From a bacterium UBP8_UBA817 (GTDB lineage: Bacteria > Margulisbacteria > Marinamargulisbacteria > SXXA01 > SICP01): DNA of 43,740 nt. The stretch lies in assembly GCA_945888435.1 (NCBI GenBank), contig CAMCZW010000014.1, positions 1 through 43,740 on the forward strand, written 5' to 3'. The notes below the pieces were generated by a model that saw only the letters and a list, made by a program, of their open reading frames with translations, did no database searches and was not told the origin of the DNA. The translations under genes and the position numbers were made by a program. This document shows positions 8,020-16,273 of the stretch, one piece after another. How positions within the stretch are numbered: the stretch's first letter is position 1; each line of letters begins with the position of its first letter.

Positions 8020-9252
8020 GTGAAAAAAAAATCGGGAATCATGGGTGTTTTTAACCTTTTAGTAATTGTGGCGGCCCTTGGCTATTTTGTAGATATCTAT
8101 GATTTGGTTCTGTTTAGTATTGTCCGTGTTGAGAGTTTAAAGGATTTGGGACTTACTGGTCAGGCATTAATGGATAAAGGCGTTTTGCTTTTAAACATGC
8201 AAATGATTGGGATGCTGATTGGTGGGATTTTTTGGGGAATTCTTGGGGACAAGCGTGGGCGTTTATCTGTTCTTTTTGGATCTATTTTATTGTACTCCAT
8301 TGCGAATATTGCCAATGGATTTGTACATACTGTTGAAACCTATGCTCTATGGCGATTTATTGCAGGAATTGGCTTGGCTGGGGAATTGGGTGCTGGAATT
8401 ACCTTGGTTTCTGAATCCTTATCTAAGGAATCTCGCGGGTATGCGACGATGTGGATTGCGACGGTGGGGGTATCCGGCGCGGTTTTTGCAGGTGTGATTG
8501 CTGAATTTTTTACCTGGCGGACTAACTTTATTATTGGCGGTGTTTTAGGGCTTTGTTTGTTATTGCTTAGAGTGAGCGTTGTTGAGTCTGGGTTGTATCA
8601 AAAAGTATCCGAGCAGGCAGTGACTTCTCGGGGTAATTTTTTGAGCCTATTTACTCAAAAGACACGGTTTTTTAGATATTTAATGTGTATTTTGATTGGG
8701 GTACCCCTTTGGTATGTTGTTGGGATTTTAATTACGTTTTCTCCTGAAATTTCTCACGCATTGGGTGTGGTTGGGACGGTTGCTGCAGGTAAGGCCGTGA
8801 TGTTTTGCTATTTGGGCTTGGTCTTTGGTGATTTTGCGAGTGGCTGGCTGAGTCAATTGTGGAAATCTCGTAAAAAAGCTGTTTTGGTCTTTTTGATTTT
8901 CACTTTAGTAGCGGTGATTTGTAATTTTATGGCCAGAGGAATTTCGAGTGGCTGGTACTATGCTTTGTGCGGAGTATTAGGGTTTTCTAGCGGGTATTGG
9001 GCGGTATTTGTGACTGTAGGTGCAGAGCAGTTTGGGACTAATTTACGGTCTACTGTCGCAATTACGGTGCCTAATTTTGTGAGAGGGGCAGTTGTGCCTT
9101 TGACATTGTCGTTTCAACTATTAAAACCCATGGTTGGGATTATTTATTCTGCGGCTATTTTAGGATTTATTTGTCTTGGAATTGCATTTACATCTCTTTA
9201 TTTTTTAAGAGAAACCTATGGAAAAGATTTAGACTTTATCGAATCTGTCTAA
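8020..9252 (+). CDS. Major facilitator superfamily transporter
   Basis: A 410-residue, 12-helix secondary transporter of the inner membrane. After the second helix it has the MFS signature loop GDKRGRLSVLFGS; RFIAGIGLAGELGAGITLVSE resembles the metabolite:H+ symporter and sugar-porter branches, which suggests an organic-acid or sugar substrate, unproven. The start is GTG at 8020, because the ATG two bases upstream runs straight into TGA; a second possible start is the ATG at 8041. The dTDP-glucose dehydratase gene follows after 17 bases, so they may be co-transcribed although no functional link is obvious. Confidence 0.88.
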   Translation: MKKKSGIMGVFNLLVIVAALGYFVDIYDLVLFSIVRVESLKDLGLTGQALMDKGVLLLNMQMIGMLIGGIFWGILGDKRGRLSVLFGSILLYSIANIANGFVHTVETYALWRFIAGIGLAGELGAGITLVSESLSKESRGYATMWIATVGVSGAVFAGVIAEFFTWRTNFIIGGVLGLCLLLLRVSVVESGLYQKVSEQAVTSRGNFLSLFTQKTRFFRYLMCILIGVPLWYVVGILITFSPEISHALGVVGTVAAGKAVMFCYLGLVFGDFASGWLSQLWKSRKKAVLVFLIFTLVAVICNFMARGISSGWYYALCGVLGFSSGYWAVFVTVGAEQFGTNLRSTVAITVPNFVRGAVVPLTLSFQLLKPMVGIIYSAAILGFICLGIAFTSLYFLRETYGKDLDFIESV

Positions 9253-9269
9253 GAGCGTATCATTTGAGC

Positions 9270-10292
9270 ATGATGACTCAGCGCTTTTTAATTACAGGCG
9301 GAGCTGGATTTATTGGCTCTAATTTTATTTTATCGCTTTTAGCGAAGTACCCCCGTATTCACATTACGAATGTGGATAGTTTGACTTATGCGGGTAATTT
9401 AGAAAATTTGAAATCAGTGGAATCTGATCCGAGATATCGCTTTTATCGGGCGGCTATTGAAAACCGTGATGCCATGATGTCGATTTTTGATGAGGCTAAG
9501 CCTGATGTCGTTGTTCATTTTGCGGCAGAGTCTCATGTGGACCGTAGTATTTTGGATGGCCGACCTTTTGTGATTTCGAATGTGCTTGGGACACAAACCT
9601 TGCTTGATTGTGCCAAAGTTCGTGGAGTGGCCAAGTTTGTCCATGTCTCTACTGATGAAGTGTATGGCACCTTAGGCGAGACTGGGGTATTTACAGAAGA
9701 GACTCCGCTTGCGCCAAATAGTCCGTATTCAGCATCCAAAGCGGGCTCGGATTTACTTGTACGTGCCTACTATGAAACATTTAATATGCCCTGTGTGATT
9801 ACAAGATGCTCTAATAACTATGGGGCATATCAATTTCCTGAAAAATTAATTCCCTTGATGATTACCAATGCGCTTTATGATTTGCCGCTTCCGGTTTATG
9901 GAGAAGGGCTGAATATCCGAGATTGGATTCATGTGGAAGATCATTGTCATGGGGTAGAATTGGCTGTGGAGAAGGGGATTCCTGGGCAGGTGTACAACCT
10001 AGGTGGGGAATCTGAGCGACGTAATATTGATATTGTGAAACAGATTTTAGCGATTTTGGGTAAACCAGAGTCTTTAATTACTCATGTTCAGGATCGATTG
10101 GGTCATGATTTTAGATATGCGATGGGTATCCAAAAAGCCCGAAAAGAACTTGGATTTGAGCCAAAATATACGTTTGAAAAAGGACTAGCCTCAACTGTTG
10201 AGTGGTATCTCAATCATGAGAGCTGGTGGCAGGCCATTAAGTCTGGAGATTATCTACACTATTATCAAAAACAATATGGAGAGCATGTATGA
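9270..10292 (+). CDS. rfbB: dTDP-glucose 4,6-dehydratase
   Basis: A 340-residue extended short-chain dehydrogenase converting dTDP-glucose to dTDP-4-keto-6-deoxyglucose, the entry to rhamnose and other deoxysugars of surface polysaccharides. Visible are the NAD-binding GGAGFIGSNF, VDSLTYAGNLENL, HFAAESHVDRS, STDEVYG, the catalytic YSASK, RCSNNYGAYQFPEKLIPLMI and GEGLNIRDWIHVEDHC. The frame is open further upstream, but 9270 (or 9273) is chosen because family members begin about six residues before GGAGFIG and the longer form would overlap the MFS gene. It overlaps the following nucleotidyltransferase by four bases (ATGA). No rfbC or rfbD is present in the window. Confidence 0.96.
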   Translation: MMTQRFLITGGAGFIGSNFILSLLAKYPRIHITNVDSLTYAGNLENLKSVESDPRYRFYRAAIENRDAMMSIFDEAKPDVVVHFAAESHVDRSILDGRPFVISNVLGTQTLLDCAKVRGVAKFVHVSTDEVYGTLGETGVFTEETPLAPNSPYSASKAGSDLLVRAYYETFNMPCVITRCSNNYGAYQFPEKLIPLMITNALYDLPLPVYGEGLNIRDWIHVEDHCHGVELAVEKGIPGQVYNLGGESERRNIDIVKQILAILGKPESLITHVQDRLGHDFRYAMGIQKARKELGFEPKYTFEKGLASTVEWYLNHESWWQAIKSGDYLHYYQKQYGEHV

Positions 10293-10996
10293 GAGGCGTG
10301 ATTTTAGCAGGCGGAACAGGATCTCGATTATTTCCTTTAACGAAGGTCACTAATAAGCACTTATTGCCGGTGGGAAATCAACCAATGTTGTTTCATTCTG
10401 TCTATAAGTTAACTGAAGCGGGTATTACGGACATCTTGATTGTAACTGGGGTGGATCACATGGGGGATATTGTGAGTTCCCTGGGGTCTGGGCGTGATTT
10501 TGGATGCCGGTTTACCTATCGCGTTCAAGATGAAGCCGGCGGGATTGCACAAGCGTTGGATTTGGCCCGAGATTTTTGTAGGGATGAAAAATTTGTGGTG
10601 ATTTTAGGCGATAATATTTTTGAAGATTCTTTGGTGCCTTATATCCGTAGTTTTGAAACCCAGGAAAATGGCTGCCGACTGTTGTTGATTGAAGTGGAAG
10701 ACCCTCAACGGTTTGGTGTTGCTGAATTGAATGGTAATCACATTGTGAGTATTGAAGAGAAGCCTAAACACCCAAAATCAGCGTATGCTGTGACTGGAAT
10801 TTATATGTATGACCAAAACGCATTTGGATTTGTGGATTCCTGTGAGCCTTCTGCTCGTGGAGAGTTGGAAATTACGGATGTAAATAATCAATATGTTCGC
10901 GCTGGGCTTTGTCAGTTTGATGTCTTAAAGGGCTGGTGGACTGATGCTGGTACATTTGTGTCGCTACGACGGGCTAATGAGCTTATTGGGGATTAA
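10289..10996 (+). CDS. Sugar-1-phosphate nucleotidyltransferase (short RmlA-like)
   Basis: A 235-residue nucleotidyltransferase, probably making dTDP-glucose from glucose 1-phosphate and dTTP to supply the dehydratase encoded just upstream. The N-terminal signature GGTGSRLFPLT, the sugar-binding EKPKHPKSAYAVTGIYMYD and GWWTDAGTF are clear. RmlA of enteric bacteria is about 290 residues; this one lacks the C-terminal helical extension used for the allosteric site and resembles the short forms of archaea and some antibiotic clusters, so feedback control may differ. It is translationally coupled to rfbB. Its last 33 bases overlap the 3' end of the convergent racemase gene. Exact nucleotide specificity is inferred from context. 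Confidence 0.88.
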   Translation: MRGVILAGGTGSRLFPLTKVTNKHLLPVGNQPMLFHSVYKLTEAGITDILIVTGVDHMGDIVSSLGSGRDFGCRFTYRVQDEAGGIAQALDLARDFCRDEKFVVILGDNIFEDSLVPYIRSFETQENGCRLLLIEVEDPQRFGVAELNGNHIVSIEEKPKHPKSAYAVTGIYMYDQNAFGFVDSCEPSARGELEITDVNNQYVRAGLCQFDVLKGWWTDAGTFVSLRRANELIGD

Positions 10997-11869
10997 ATAA
11001 TCAACCACACATACCATCGGGTCAATCCATGTGGGATGGTAAGGGGCTAGCTTTTTAGCTGTGCGGTGGTCGTTGGCGATAAGCGGCAGCTCGGTGCAGC
11101 ATAGGCCAAAAGTTGTATGGCCTTTCTCATAGTATATTTTGACGACATCGGTAAATAAATCGATTGCTTTGTCTGTGACGCCGTTTGCTTTGACTTCGTC
11201 ATAGATTGCGGATGTGATTTTTTCTTGATCAGAATCGTTGAGGGTAATGACTTGATTGACGGGTAAATCGGCATAAATTTTGGCATCGCGTGTGCCTTGT
11301 GTTGATAAGACTACAATAGAGTCCAGATTACTTTTTTTGAGTTCTGAGGAAATGGCTTCGACCATGCTAGTGAGGTTTTTGACCGATTTGGCAAAATAAT
11401 GGGCGGTATTGCAGGGCATTAAAATGGTTTGGCAGCCTAAATCAGTTAAAAATTGTGAGGCATGTTTAAAGATATGATGGATTTTTTCTTGTGGCTCTAA
11501 AGTGGTTGTATTAAGGATCGCTTGGGTGCGATCAGGGGTTTTAGTAATCATGAGCAAGTAAATGGTGGCGTTTGGATATTTTTTATCGACCATGCCCAGT
11601 AATTTGAGGCTGGCTTCAGGGCCCATTCCACCTAAAATGCCGATTATGCTTGCTGTGCCCTGTTTTTTTAATAGTGCTGGAGTGTGATCCTGATCACAGG
11701 TGGCTTTTATGGGACTGAAAATATGATCTATGTACCCTTTTATGAGGGGGACTATCGTTTTAGATTCGATGATTTGTATTTCCTCACTGCCGAATACAGT
11801 GGGATCTACGGGTAATGTTTTTAACTTATTAAATGATGACATGGCGGTAAAGCGTATCAAATTGACCAT
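10964..11869 (-). CDS. Aspartate/glutamate racemase family protein with N-terminal extension
   Basis: Up to 301 residues. From about residue 75 it matches the PLP-independent Asp/Glu racemase fold: GILGGMGPEAS, the first catalytic Cys in MPCNTAHYF and the second in GLCCTELPL, where two adjacent Cys occur. It may racemise aspartate or a related amino acid for the cell wall; the substrate cannot be fixed. The first ~70 residues (IIESKTIVPLIKGYIDHIF) are not part of the usual ~230-residue family and look helical. The ATG at 11842 (MSSFNKLK) is an equally good start; neither has a clear ribosome site. It converges on, and overlaps by 33 bases, the nucleotidyltransferase gene. Confidence 0.85.
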   Translation of the reverse strand: MVNLIRFTAMSSFNKLKTLPVDPTVFGSEEIQIIESKTIVPLIKGYIDHIFSPIKATCDQDHTPALLKKQGTASIIGILGGMGPEASLKLLGMVDKKYPNATIYLLMITKTPDRTQAILNTTTLEPQEKIHHIFKHASQFLTDLGCQTILMPCNTAHYFAKSVKNLTSMVEAISSELKKSNLDSIVVLSTQGTRDAKIYADLPVNQVITLNDSDQEKITSAIYDEVKANGVTDKAIDLFTDVVKIYYEKGHTTFGLCCTELPLIANDHRTAKKLAPYHPTWIDPMVCVVDYLIPNKLISPS

Positions 11870-11912
11870 TTATTCGCAATTTTTGAAATTTTTTTTAAAC
11901 CCACTCGATAAA

Positions 11913-11955
11913 TTGACATAAGAGTTAATTGGTTAATAGATCATTTCAGAGGTGT
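11913..11955 (+). promoter_or_regulatory. Promoter and ribosome site of the Ser-rich exported protein gene
   Basis: A perfect -35 hexamer TTGACA occurs at 11913-11918. ATAGAT follows after 17 bases, or TAATAG after 15, as a weak -10. AGAGGTG at 11948-11954 sits about seven bases before the ATG at 11961 and decides that start over the GTG at 11952. Confidence 0.55.
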
Positions 11956-11960
11956 TCCTA

Positions 11961-12971
11961 ATGAGAAAAGTTATTTCCGCTACTTCTATTGCCGCCTTAG
12001 CTTATCTTTCTCCTCATATTGCTAGCCTTTCAGATAAAGTAAACGTCTTTATTACTTGCCATGATGAATTTGTTAAAATCATGCTGAAGGGCCTTGGTAA
12101 CGCATTAACCGAAGCTGAACTTATTACTGAAGTTTCTTCCCAGCGATTTTGGGATACATTGATGCCTTTAGAGTCTGTTTTGGATAAAATCCATTTTTAT
12201 GTGTCGAGTGAGTCGGGTTTTAGCTCTGGTTGCCCGCTTGATGATGCTCAGATCGTGATGCATGTAAAACCTGAAACGGTCGGGTGTGCTGAAGCGAGTA
12301 AAAATAGATTTGATATGGATGAGCGTCGTGTCTGGGCTCCTGAAAATAATGAATGTAAGATGTTAGTATTTCGTGTTGAAAAGGGCGCTAATAAAGATCA
12401 GGTTTATGCATTTGTACTCCCTGGGAATGCTCAGCTTGATAAAGGGCTTACCAAAGAATTAAAGTTAGGGGTTTTGGATGTTCAAAAACTTCAAGATAGA
12501 TATGGGATTATTCCATATACTGTAAATCCGTTTGATTTTTCGTCTGCGGTTCTATCAAAAGGTGAGCCTGCTGTTCCCACTTATATTCATGTTTTAAGAG
12601 ATCAATTTGATTGTTCATTTGTTACTAATAATTGTGGGTCTAGACGGATATCTCTTTCAGTATATACTGCGCTTTATTTTGAGTTGGTAGGTCGGCATTT
12701 GCAAAGCATTTCGGAAAATAAGTCGAGTGGTCTTGTGGTTAACTATGGGCTACCTGAAGCGCTAGTGAAGGAAGCAGCTGCTCCTAAACAGAGAAAACAA
12801 TCTGTTTCTTCTTCATCCTCTTCACCCTCTTCATCCTCTTCAAAAAATGATTCTGGTGTAGATTGTAGCTTGTTACTGGACCGTAGTTCTTTGGGGGGAA
12901 GTCTTTCGAGTCACCCTGAAGATAATGCAGTATCTCCTAATGCAGTTGGGATTTCTAATTCGTTTCTTTGA
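11961..12971 (+). CDS. Exported protein with a Ser-rich tail, unknown function
   Basis: A 336-residue protein with no family I recognise. It begins with a probable signal sequence (MRKVISATSIAALAYLSPHIAS). The body (about residues 25-255) has mixed secondary structure and several Cys. At about residues 270-290 there is a Ser/Pro run (KQSVSSSSSSPSSSSSK), a likely flexible linker, followed by a short tail with SLLLDRSSLGGSLSSHPEDN. The GTG at 11952 would also be open, but the ATG at 11961 has the ribosome site. It stands alone, with a good -35 upstream and a structured non-coding element downstream. Export is inferred; a role at the surface or towards a host is possible but has no direct support. 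Confidence 0.7.
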   Translation: MRKVISATSIAALAYLSPHIASLSDKVNVFITCHDEFVKIMLKGLGNALTEAELITEVSSQRFWDTLMPLESVLDKIHFYVSSESGFSSGCPLDDAQIVMHVKPETVGCAEASKNRFDMDERRVWAPENNECKMLVFRVEKGANKDQVYAFVLPGNAQLDKGLTKELKLGVLDVQKLQDRYGIIPYTVNPFDFSSAVLSKGEPAVPTYIHVLRDQFDCSFVTNNCGSRRISLSVYTALYFELVGRHLQSISENKSSGLVVNYGLPEALVKEAAAPKQRKQSVSSSSSSPSSSSSKNDSGVDCSLLLDRSSLGGSLSSHPEDNAVSPNAVGISNSFL

Positions 12972-12972
12972 T

Positions 12973-13184
12973 GGGACTTGTCCTTCATTAGATCTCCACT
13001 GGAGATCTAATGCGGACAGCTTCGTCACTGACGTTGTGCCATGCGTGTGGCACAACTATTCCTCCCTCCCCCTCCGGGGCGGCCTCATCTACTTCATCCT
13101 CCCTATTCGGTCGGCGTAGATTCGGTTCCGCTACGTTTCACGTAGCTCACAGTCGGAGTTCCTACGTCTTCAAGTCCCTTTTTT
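12973..13184 (+). ncRNA. Candidate structured RNA or hairpin-rich repeat element
   Basis: About 210 bases, richer in GC than the surroundings and packed with inverted repeats. A perfect 13-bp stem with a 1-base centre lies at 12986-13012 and is extended by TGTCC (12980-12984) pairing with GGACA (13014-13018). A 9-bp stem GTTGTGCCA/TGGCACAAC with a 6-base loop lies at 13033-13056. CCCC/GGGG pair at about 13069-13079, and CTACG/CGTAG at 13131-13145. The ends GGGACTTG (12973-12980) and CAAGTCCC (13171-13178) are complementary, closing the whole element, and six T residues follow. It could be a small RNA, a 3' UTR structure or a mobile palindromic repeat. No known RNA family recognised. Confidence 0.35.
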
Positions 13185-13202
13185 GTTGATGAAAATTAGT
13201 TG

Positions 13203-13279
13203 TGGTGCGCCCAGAGGGACTTGAACCCCCAACCCTCAGATCCGAAGTCTGATGCTCTATCCAATTGAGCTATAGGCGC
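13203..13279 (-). tRNA. tRNA-Arg (anticodon TCG)
   Basis: On the minus strand this is a complete 77-nt cloverleaf beginning GCGCCTATAGCTCAATTGG and ending in an encoded CCA. The acceptor stem GCGCCTA/TGGGCGC pairs fully (one T-G). The anticodon stem TCAGA/TCTGA encloses the loop CTTCGGA, giving anticodon TCG (reads CGA, Arg). The T arm GGGGGTTCAAGTCCCTC is normal. An 11-base stretch of this arm (13215-13225) recurs inverted at 13169-13179, at the end of the neighbouring structured element. Confidence 0.95.
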
Positions 13280-13323
13280 AAAGAGGTTTGATTATAGGAG
13301 CGCTTACAGGGTATTGTAAAGCT

Positions 13324-15291
13324 ATGTTTAACGGTCAATTTGAGTTAGTTTCGGACTATAAGCCTGCTGGGGATCAGCCTCGGGCGATCTCTCAATTGCT
13401 GGATGGAATTGGGCGGGATGAAAAATATCAGATTTTGTTGGGGGTGACCGGGTCGGGTAAGACTTTTACCATGGCCAATGTGATTCAAACGCTTAATCGG
13501 CCGACTTTGGTGTTGGCCCATAATAAGACGTTGGCGGCACAGCTTTGTGCTGAGTTTAGAGAGTTTTTTCCACATAATGCGGTTGAGTATTTTGTCTCTT
13601 ATTATGATTATTATCAGCCAGAAGCCTATGTGGCTGCCCGCGATGTGTATATTGAAAAAGAAGCCGATATTAATCAGGAAATTGAACGATTAAGGCATCG
13701 GGCAACACGGTCACTTTTGATCCGTCGTGATGTCATTATTGTCGCGTCAGTATCGTGTATTTATGGGTTAGGAATGCCTGAGGAATATATGCGTGGGGTG
13801 ATTCCGCTTAAAAAGGGACAGATACTAAATCGAGGGCAGTTTTTACGCAATCTGACCAAGATTAGGTATGACCGTAATGATGTGGAATTACTACGTGGCC
13901 GGTATCGGGTTAAGGGTGATGTTATCGATATTTATCCGTCATGGGAGGAGAATGTGCTTCGCCTTGAATTTTTTGGTGATGAACTTGAACGATTGACGAT
14001 GATCCATCCGATTAATGGCAATGTGATTGAAGAATTGGATGATATGGGGATTTTTCCGGCCACTCACTATGTGGTTAATGAAGGAATGACCCCTGCAATG
14101 GTGCAGATTAAACAAGAATTAGAGGAACGCTTGGTAGTGTTACGCTCTGAAGGTAAAGATTTTGAGGCTCACCGCTTAGAACAGCGTACTAAGTATGACT
14201 TGGAAATGATGGCCGAAGTAGGGCATTGTAAGGGAATCGAGAATTATAGTCGGCAATTGGCCGGTCGTGCGCCTGGAGAACCGCCTGGAGTGTTGCTCGA
14301 CTTTTTCCCCAATGATTTCTTAACAGTGATTGATGAATCTCATGTGTCTTTACCTCAAATTAAAGGGATGTTTAATGGCGACCAGGCCCGTAAAAAAACG
14401 CTGGTTGATTATGGATTTAGATTGCCTTCTGCCATGGATAATCGGCCACTCAAATTTGATGAATTTGAGGCTAAAATAGGACATTGTATTTGTGTATCCG
14501 CGACGCCAGGGCCTTATGAATTAGAAAAATGTCAGTCGATTGTGGTTGAGCAGATTATCCGGCCAACGGGGTTGATTGACCCTCAGGTGGTGGTTAAACC
14601 AAGCTTGTATCAGATGGATGACTTGATGATGGAAGTGGATACGGTTATTTCTCGTAAAGAGCGCGTATTAGTGACGGCTTTAACTAAAAAAATGTCGGAG
14701 GATATTACCGACTTTTTATCTCAAAAAGGGGTTAAAGTTCAATATTTACATTCGGATATCACCGCTTTGGATCGTATTGATATTTTGCATGACCTACGAA
14801 TTGGTAAATATGATGTCTTGGTGGGGGTCAATTTATTGAGAGAAGGTCTGGATTTACCAGAAGTTTCACTGGTTGTGATTTTGGATGCGGATAAGGAAGG
14901 GTTTTTGCGTAATCAGCGATCACTTATTCAAACGATGGGGCGTGCGGCGCGAAATGTGAACGGACGTGTGATTTTGTATGCGGATAAGATGACAGAGTCG
15001 ATGAGTTTGGCGATTGAGGAAACCAATCGGCGGCGGCGAATCCAGCGTGCGCATAATGAGGCTCATGGGATTGTGCCTCAAACGATTGTGAAGAGGGTGT
15101 CGGATATCCGGAATGTGGATCGAGAACAGATTAAAGCGATTGCGAAATTAGCTGAAACTACGCCAGTTGAAGCCTTACCAGAATTAATTGCCAAACTTGA
15201 AAAAGATATGAAAAAAGCCGCGCAAAACCTGGAGTTTGAACTTGCTGCTGTGCTCCGAGATCAGCTAATGACTTTGAAAAACGAACTCTGA
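13324..15291 (+). CDS. uvrB: Excinuclease ABC subunit B
   Basis: A 655-residue DNA-damage-verifying helicase of nucleotide excision repair, working with UvrA and UvrC. Walker A GVTGSGKT is at 40-47, the damage-probing beta-hairpin motif [11 protein letters not shown] follows at about 92-102, DESH is at 337-340, and the helicase motifs ATPGPYE and [15 protein letters not shown] are intact. The C-terminal UVR motif ([28 protein letters not shown]), which contacts UvrC, is present. The frame is open from a TTG further upstream, but the ATG at 13324 ([18 protein letters not shown]) matches the family N-terminus. The mitochondrial-carrier-like gene follows after 49 bases. Confidence 0.99.
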   Translation: MFNGQFELVSDYKPAGDQPRAISQLLDGIGRDEKYQILLGVTGSGKTFTMANVIQTLNRPTLVLAHNKTLAAQLCAEFREFFPHNAVEYFVSYYDYYQPEAYVAARDVYIEKEADINQEIERLRHRATRSLLIRRDVIIVASVSCIYGLGMPEEYMRGVIPLKKGQILNRGQFLRNLTKIRYDRNDVELLRGRYRVKGDVIDIYPSWEENVLRLEFFGDELERLTMIHPINGNVIEELDDMGIFPATHYVVNEGMTPAMVQIKQELEERLVVLRSEGKDFEAHRLEQRTKYDLEMMAEVGHCKGIENYSRQLAGRAPGEPPGVLLDFFPNDFLTVIDESHVSLPQIKGMFNGDQARKKTLVDYGFRLPSAMDNRPLKFDEFEAKIGHCICVSATPGPYELEKCQSIVVEQIIRPTGLIDPQVVVKPSLYQMDDLMMEVDTVISRKERVLVTALTKKMSEDITDFLSQKGVKVQYLHSDITALDRIDILHDLRIGKYDVLVGVNLLREGLDLPEVSLVVILDADKEGFLRNQRSLIQTMGRAARNVNGRVILYADKMTESMSLAIEETNRRRRIQRAHNEAHGIVPQTIVKRVSDIRNVDREQIKAIAKLAETTPVEALPELIAKLEKDMKKAAQNLEFELAAVLRDQLMTLKNEL

Positions 15292-15340
15292 AATCTTTTT
15301 GGTTTTATTTCGATAATTTTCTAACTTATCTTAGTTTGGA

Positions 15341-16231
15341 GTGATTACTATTGCTGCTCGTGTTGCCGCTGCCCGTATAGGTCTAACTGTAGTATTGTTT
15401 GGAGGTAGTGCAGCGGTTGCTCATCGGCATGCTGCAAATCGCACCCATAATGCTGAAGAAATTGCTAAGGCCGCATCCGTAAAGGCAAATTCAGCACTTT
15501 TAGCCGCAGCAGGTACTTCTCTTCCAACCTTTTTTCCTCGTGCTGTTGCAGATTTGCAGTCTTTACATGGGGGGACTTTCCCATCTGCCGCTATGAAGCT
15601 TCTTCGGTCTCAAGGGCTTCCCTCCCGTGCTGCAGTATGTGTTGTGGATGTTGCTTTTTTACGGTGGGTAGAAGGCTGGTTTTCTTCGGCCACTTCGACT
15701 GTTTTTCATGGAGGTTCTCCTTTTTTTCAAACACTGGTGGCGACTCCGTTCGTAGTTGGAGTTCGTATTTTATCAACCCCTTTAGAAATTCTTAAAACAA
15801 AATCAGTGACCTCTGATTTGCCTGTTAGTCAAATTTTGTCCGATATGAGAGGGCTTTGCCGCCGAGAAGGGGTAAAATCCTTGTTTGCGGGTTCAGGGTG
15901 GAATGCCGTTTCTGGGATTGGATTTTTACCTTGGTGGACGGCCTATATTGTTATGGATAAAACCCTTCCTAAGGGCGATTCCCGAGAGATTTGGCATCAT
16001 TTTGCACTCGGTGCGGTGCCTTCTGTGGTGACGGATGTTTTTATGAATCCAATTCGTATATTTAAAGTACATGCACTTGTGGGGGGTAAATGTAACTTTG
16101 AATCGATATACCGCGCTGTTTCTCGTCATGGCCCTCATTGGCCTCTTTTAGGATTGGGAGGACGGTTGGTCCCTGGTGTCATTCAGTCGACACTGTTTGT
16201 TGGGCTGATGAATTATTTCTCAAATAAGTAA
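15341..16231 (+). CDS. Mitochondrial carrier (SLC25) family-like membrane protein
   Basis: A 296-residue protein that fits the three-fold mitochondrial carrier fold, known almost only from eukaryotes and a few intracellular bacteria. The second repeat is clear: P147-L-E149-I-L-K152-T-K154 matches Px[DE]xx[KR]x[KR], followed after about 22 residues by E176-G-V-K-S-L-F182-A-G184, matching the [DE]Gx4[WYF]xG signature. The third repeat has PIRIFKVH at 237-244 (Asp/Glu replaced by R239), then PLLGLGGRLVPG at 268-279. The first repeat is degenerate: KLLRSQGLPSRAAVCVVDVAFLRWVE (86-111) resembles the second helix, but no P-x-[DE] motif is seen. The start is GTG at 15341, with GGAG touching it; a stop lies three codons upstream. 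Substrate and membrane are unknown. Confidence 0.75.
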   Translation: MITIAARVAAARIGLTVVLFGGSAAVAHRHAANRTHNAEEIAKAASVKANSALLAAAGTSLPTFFPRAVADLQSLHGGTFPSAAMKLLRSQGLPSRAAVCVVDVAFLRWVEGWFSSATSTVFHGGSPFFQTLVATPFVVGVRILSTPLEILKTKSVTSDLPVSQILSDMRGLCRREGVKSLFAGSGWNAVSGIGFLPWWTAYIVMDKTLPKGDSREIWHHFALGAVPSVVTDVFMNPIRIFKVHALVGGKCNFESIYRAVSRHGPHWPLLGLGGRLVPGVIQSTLFVGLMNYFSNK

Positions 16232-16273
16232 TCAATTGCTTAATTTCAAGCTCCCCGATTACAATTGGGAGAT

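Noticed and set aside
9171..9269. Longer N-terminus for the dTDP-glucose dehydratase
   Set aside because: It would overlap the MFS gene by 82 bases and adds a segment unlike the family; the ATG at 9270 gives the normal length.
12801..12845. A CRISPR or microsatellite at the TCTTCATCCTCTTCACC run
   Set aside because: It is a short Ser/Pro-coding low-complexity stretch inside an open gene, with no repeat-spacer pattern. I found no CRISPR array in the window.
12925..13119. A 64-codon plus-strand frame running through the hairpin element
   Set aside because: It overlaps the end of the Ser-rich protein gene in another frame, has no ribosome site and is explained better by the non-coding palindromes.
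13288..13323. TTG start for uvrB
   Set aside because: It adds twelve non-homologous residues; the ATG at 13324 matches the conserved UvrB N-terminus.
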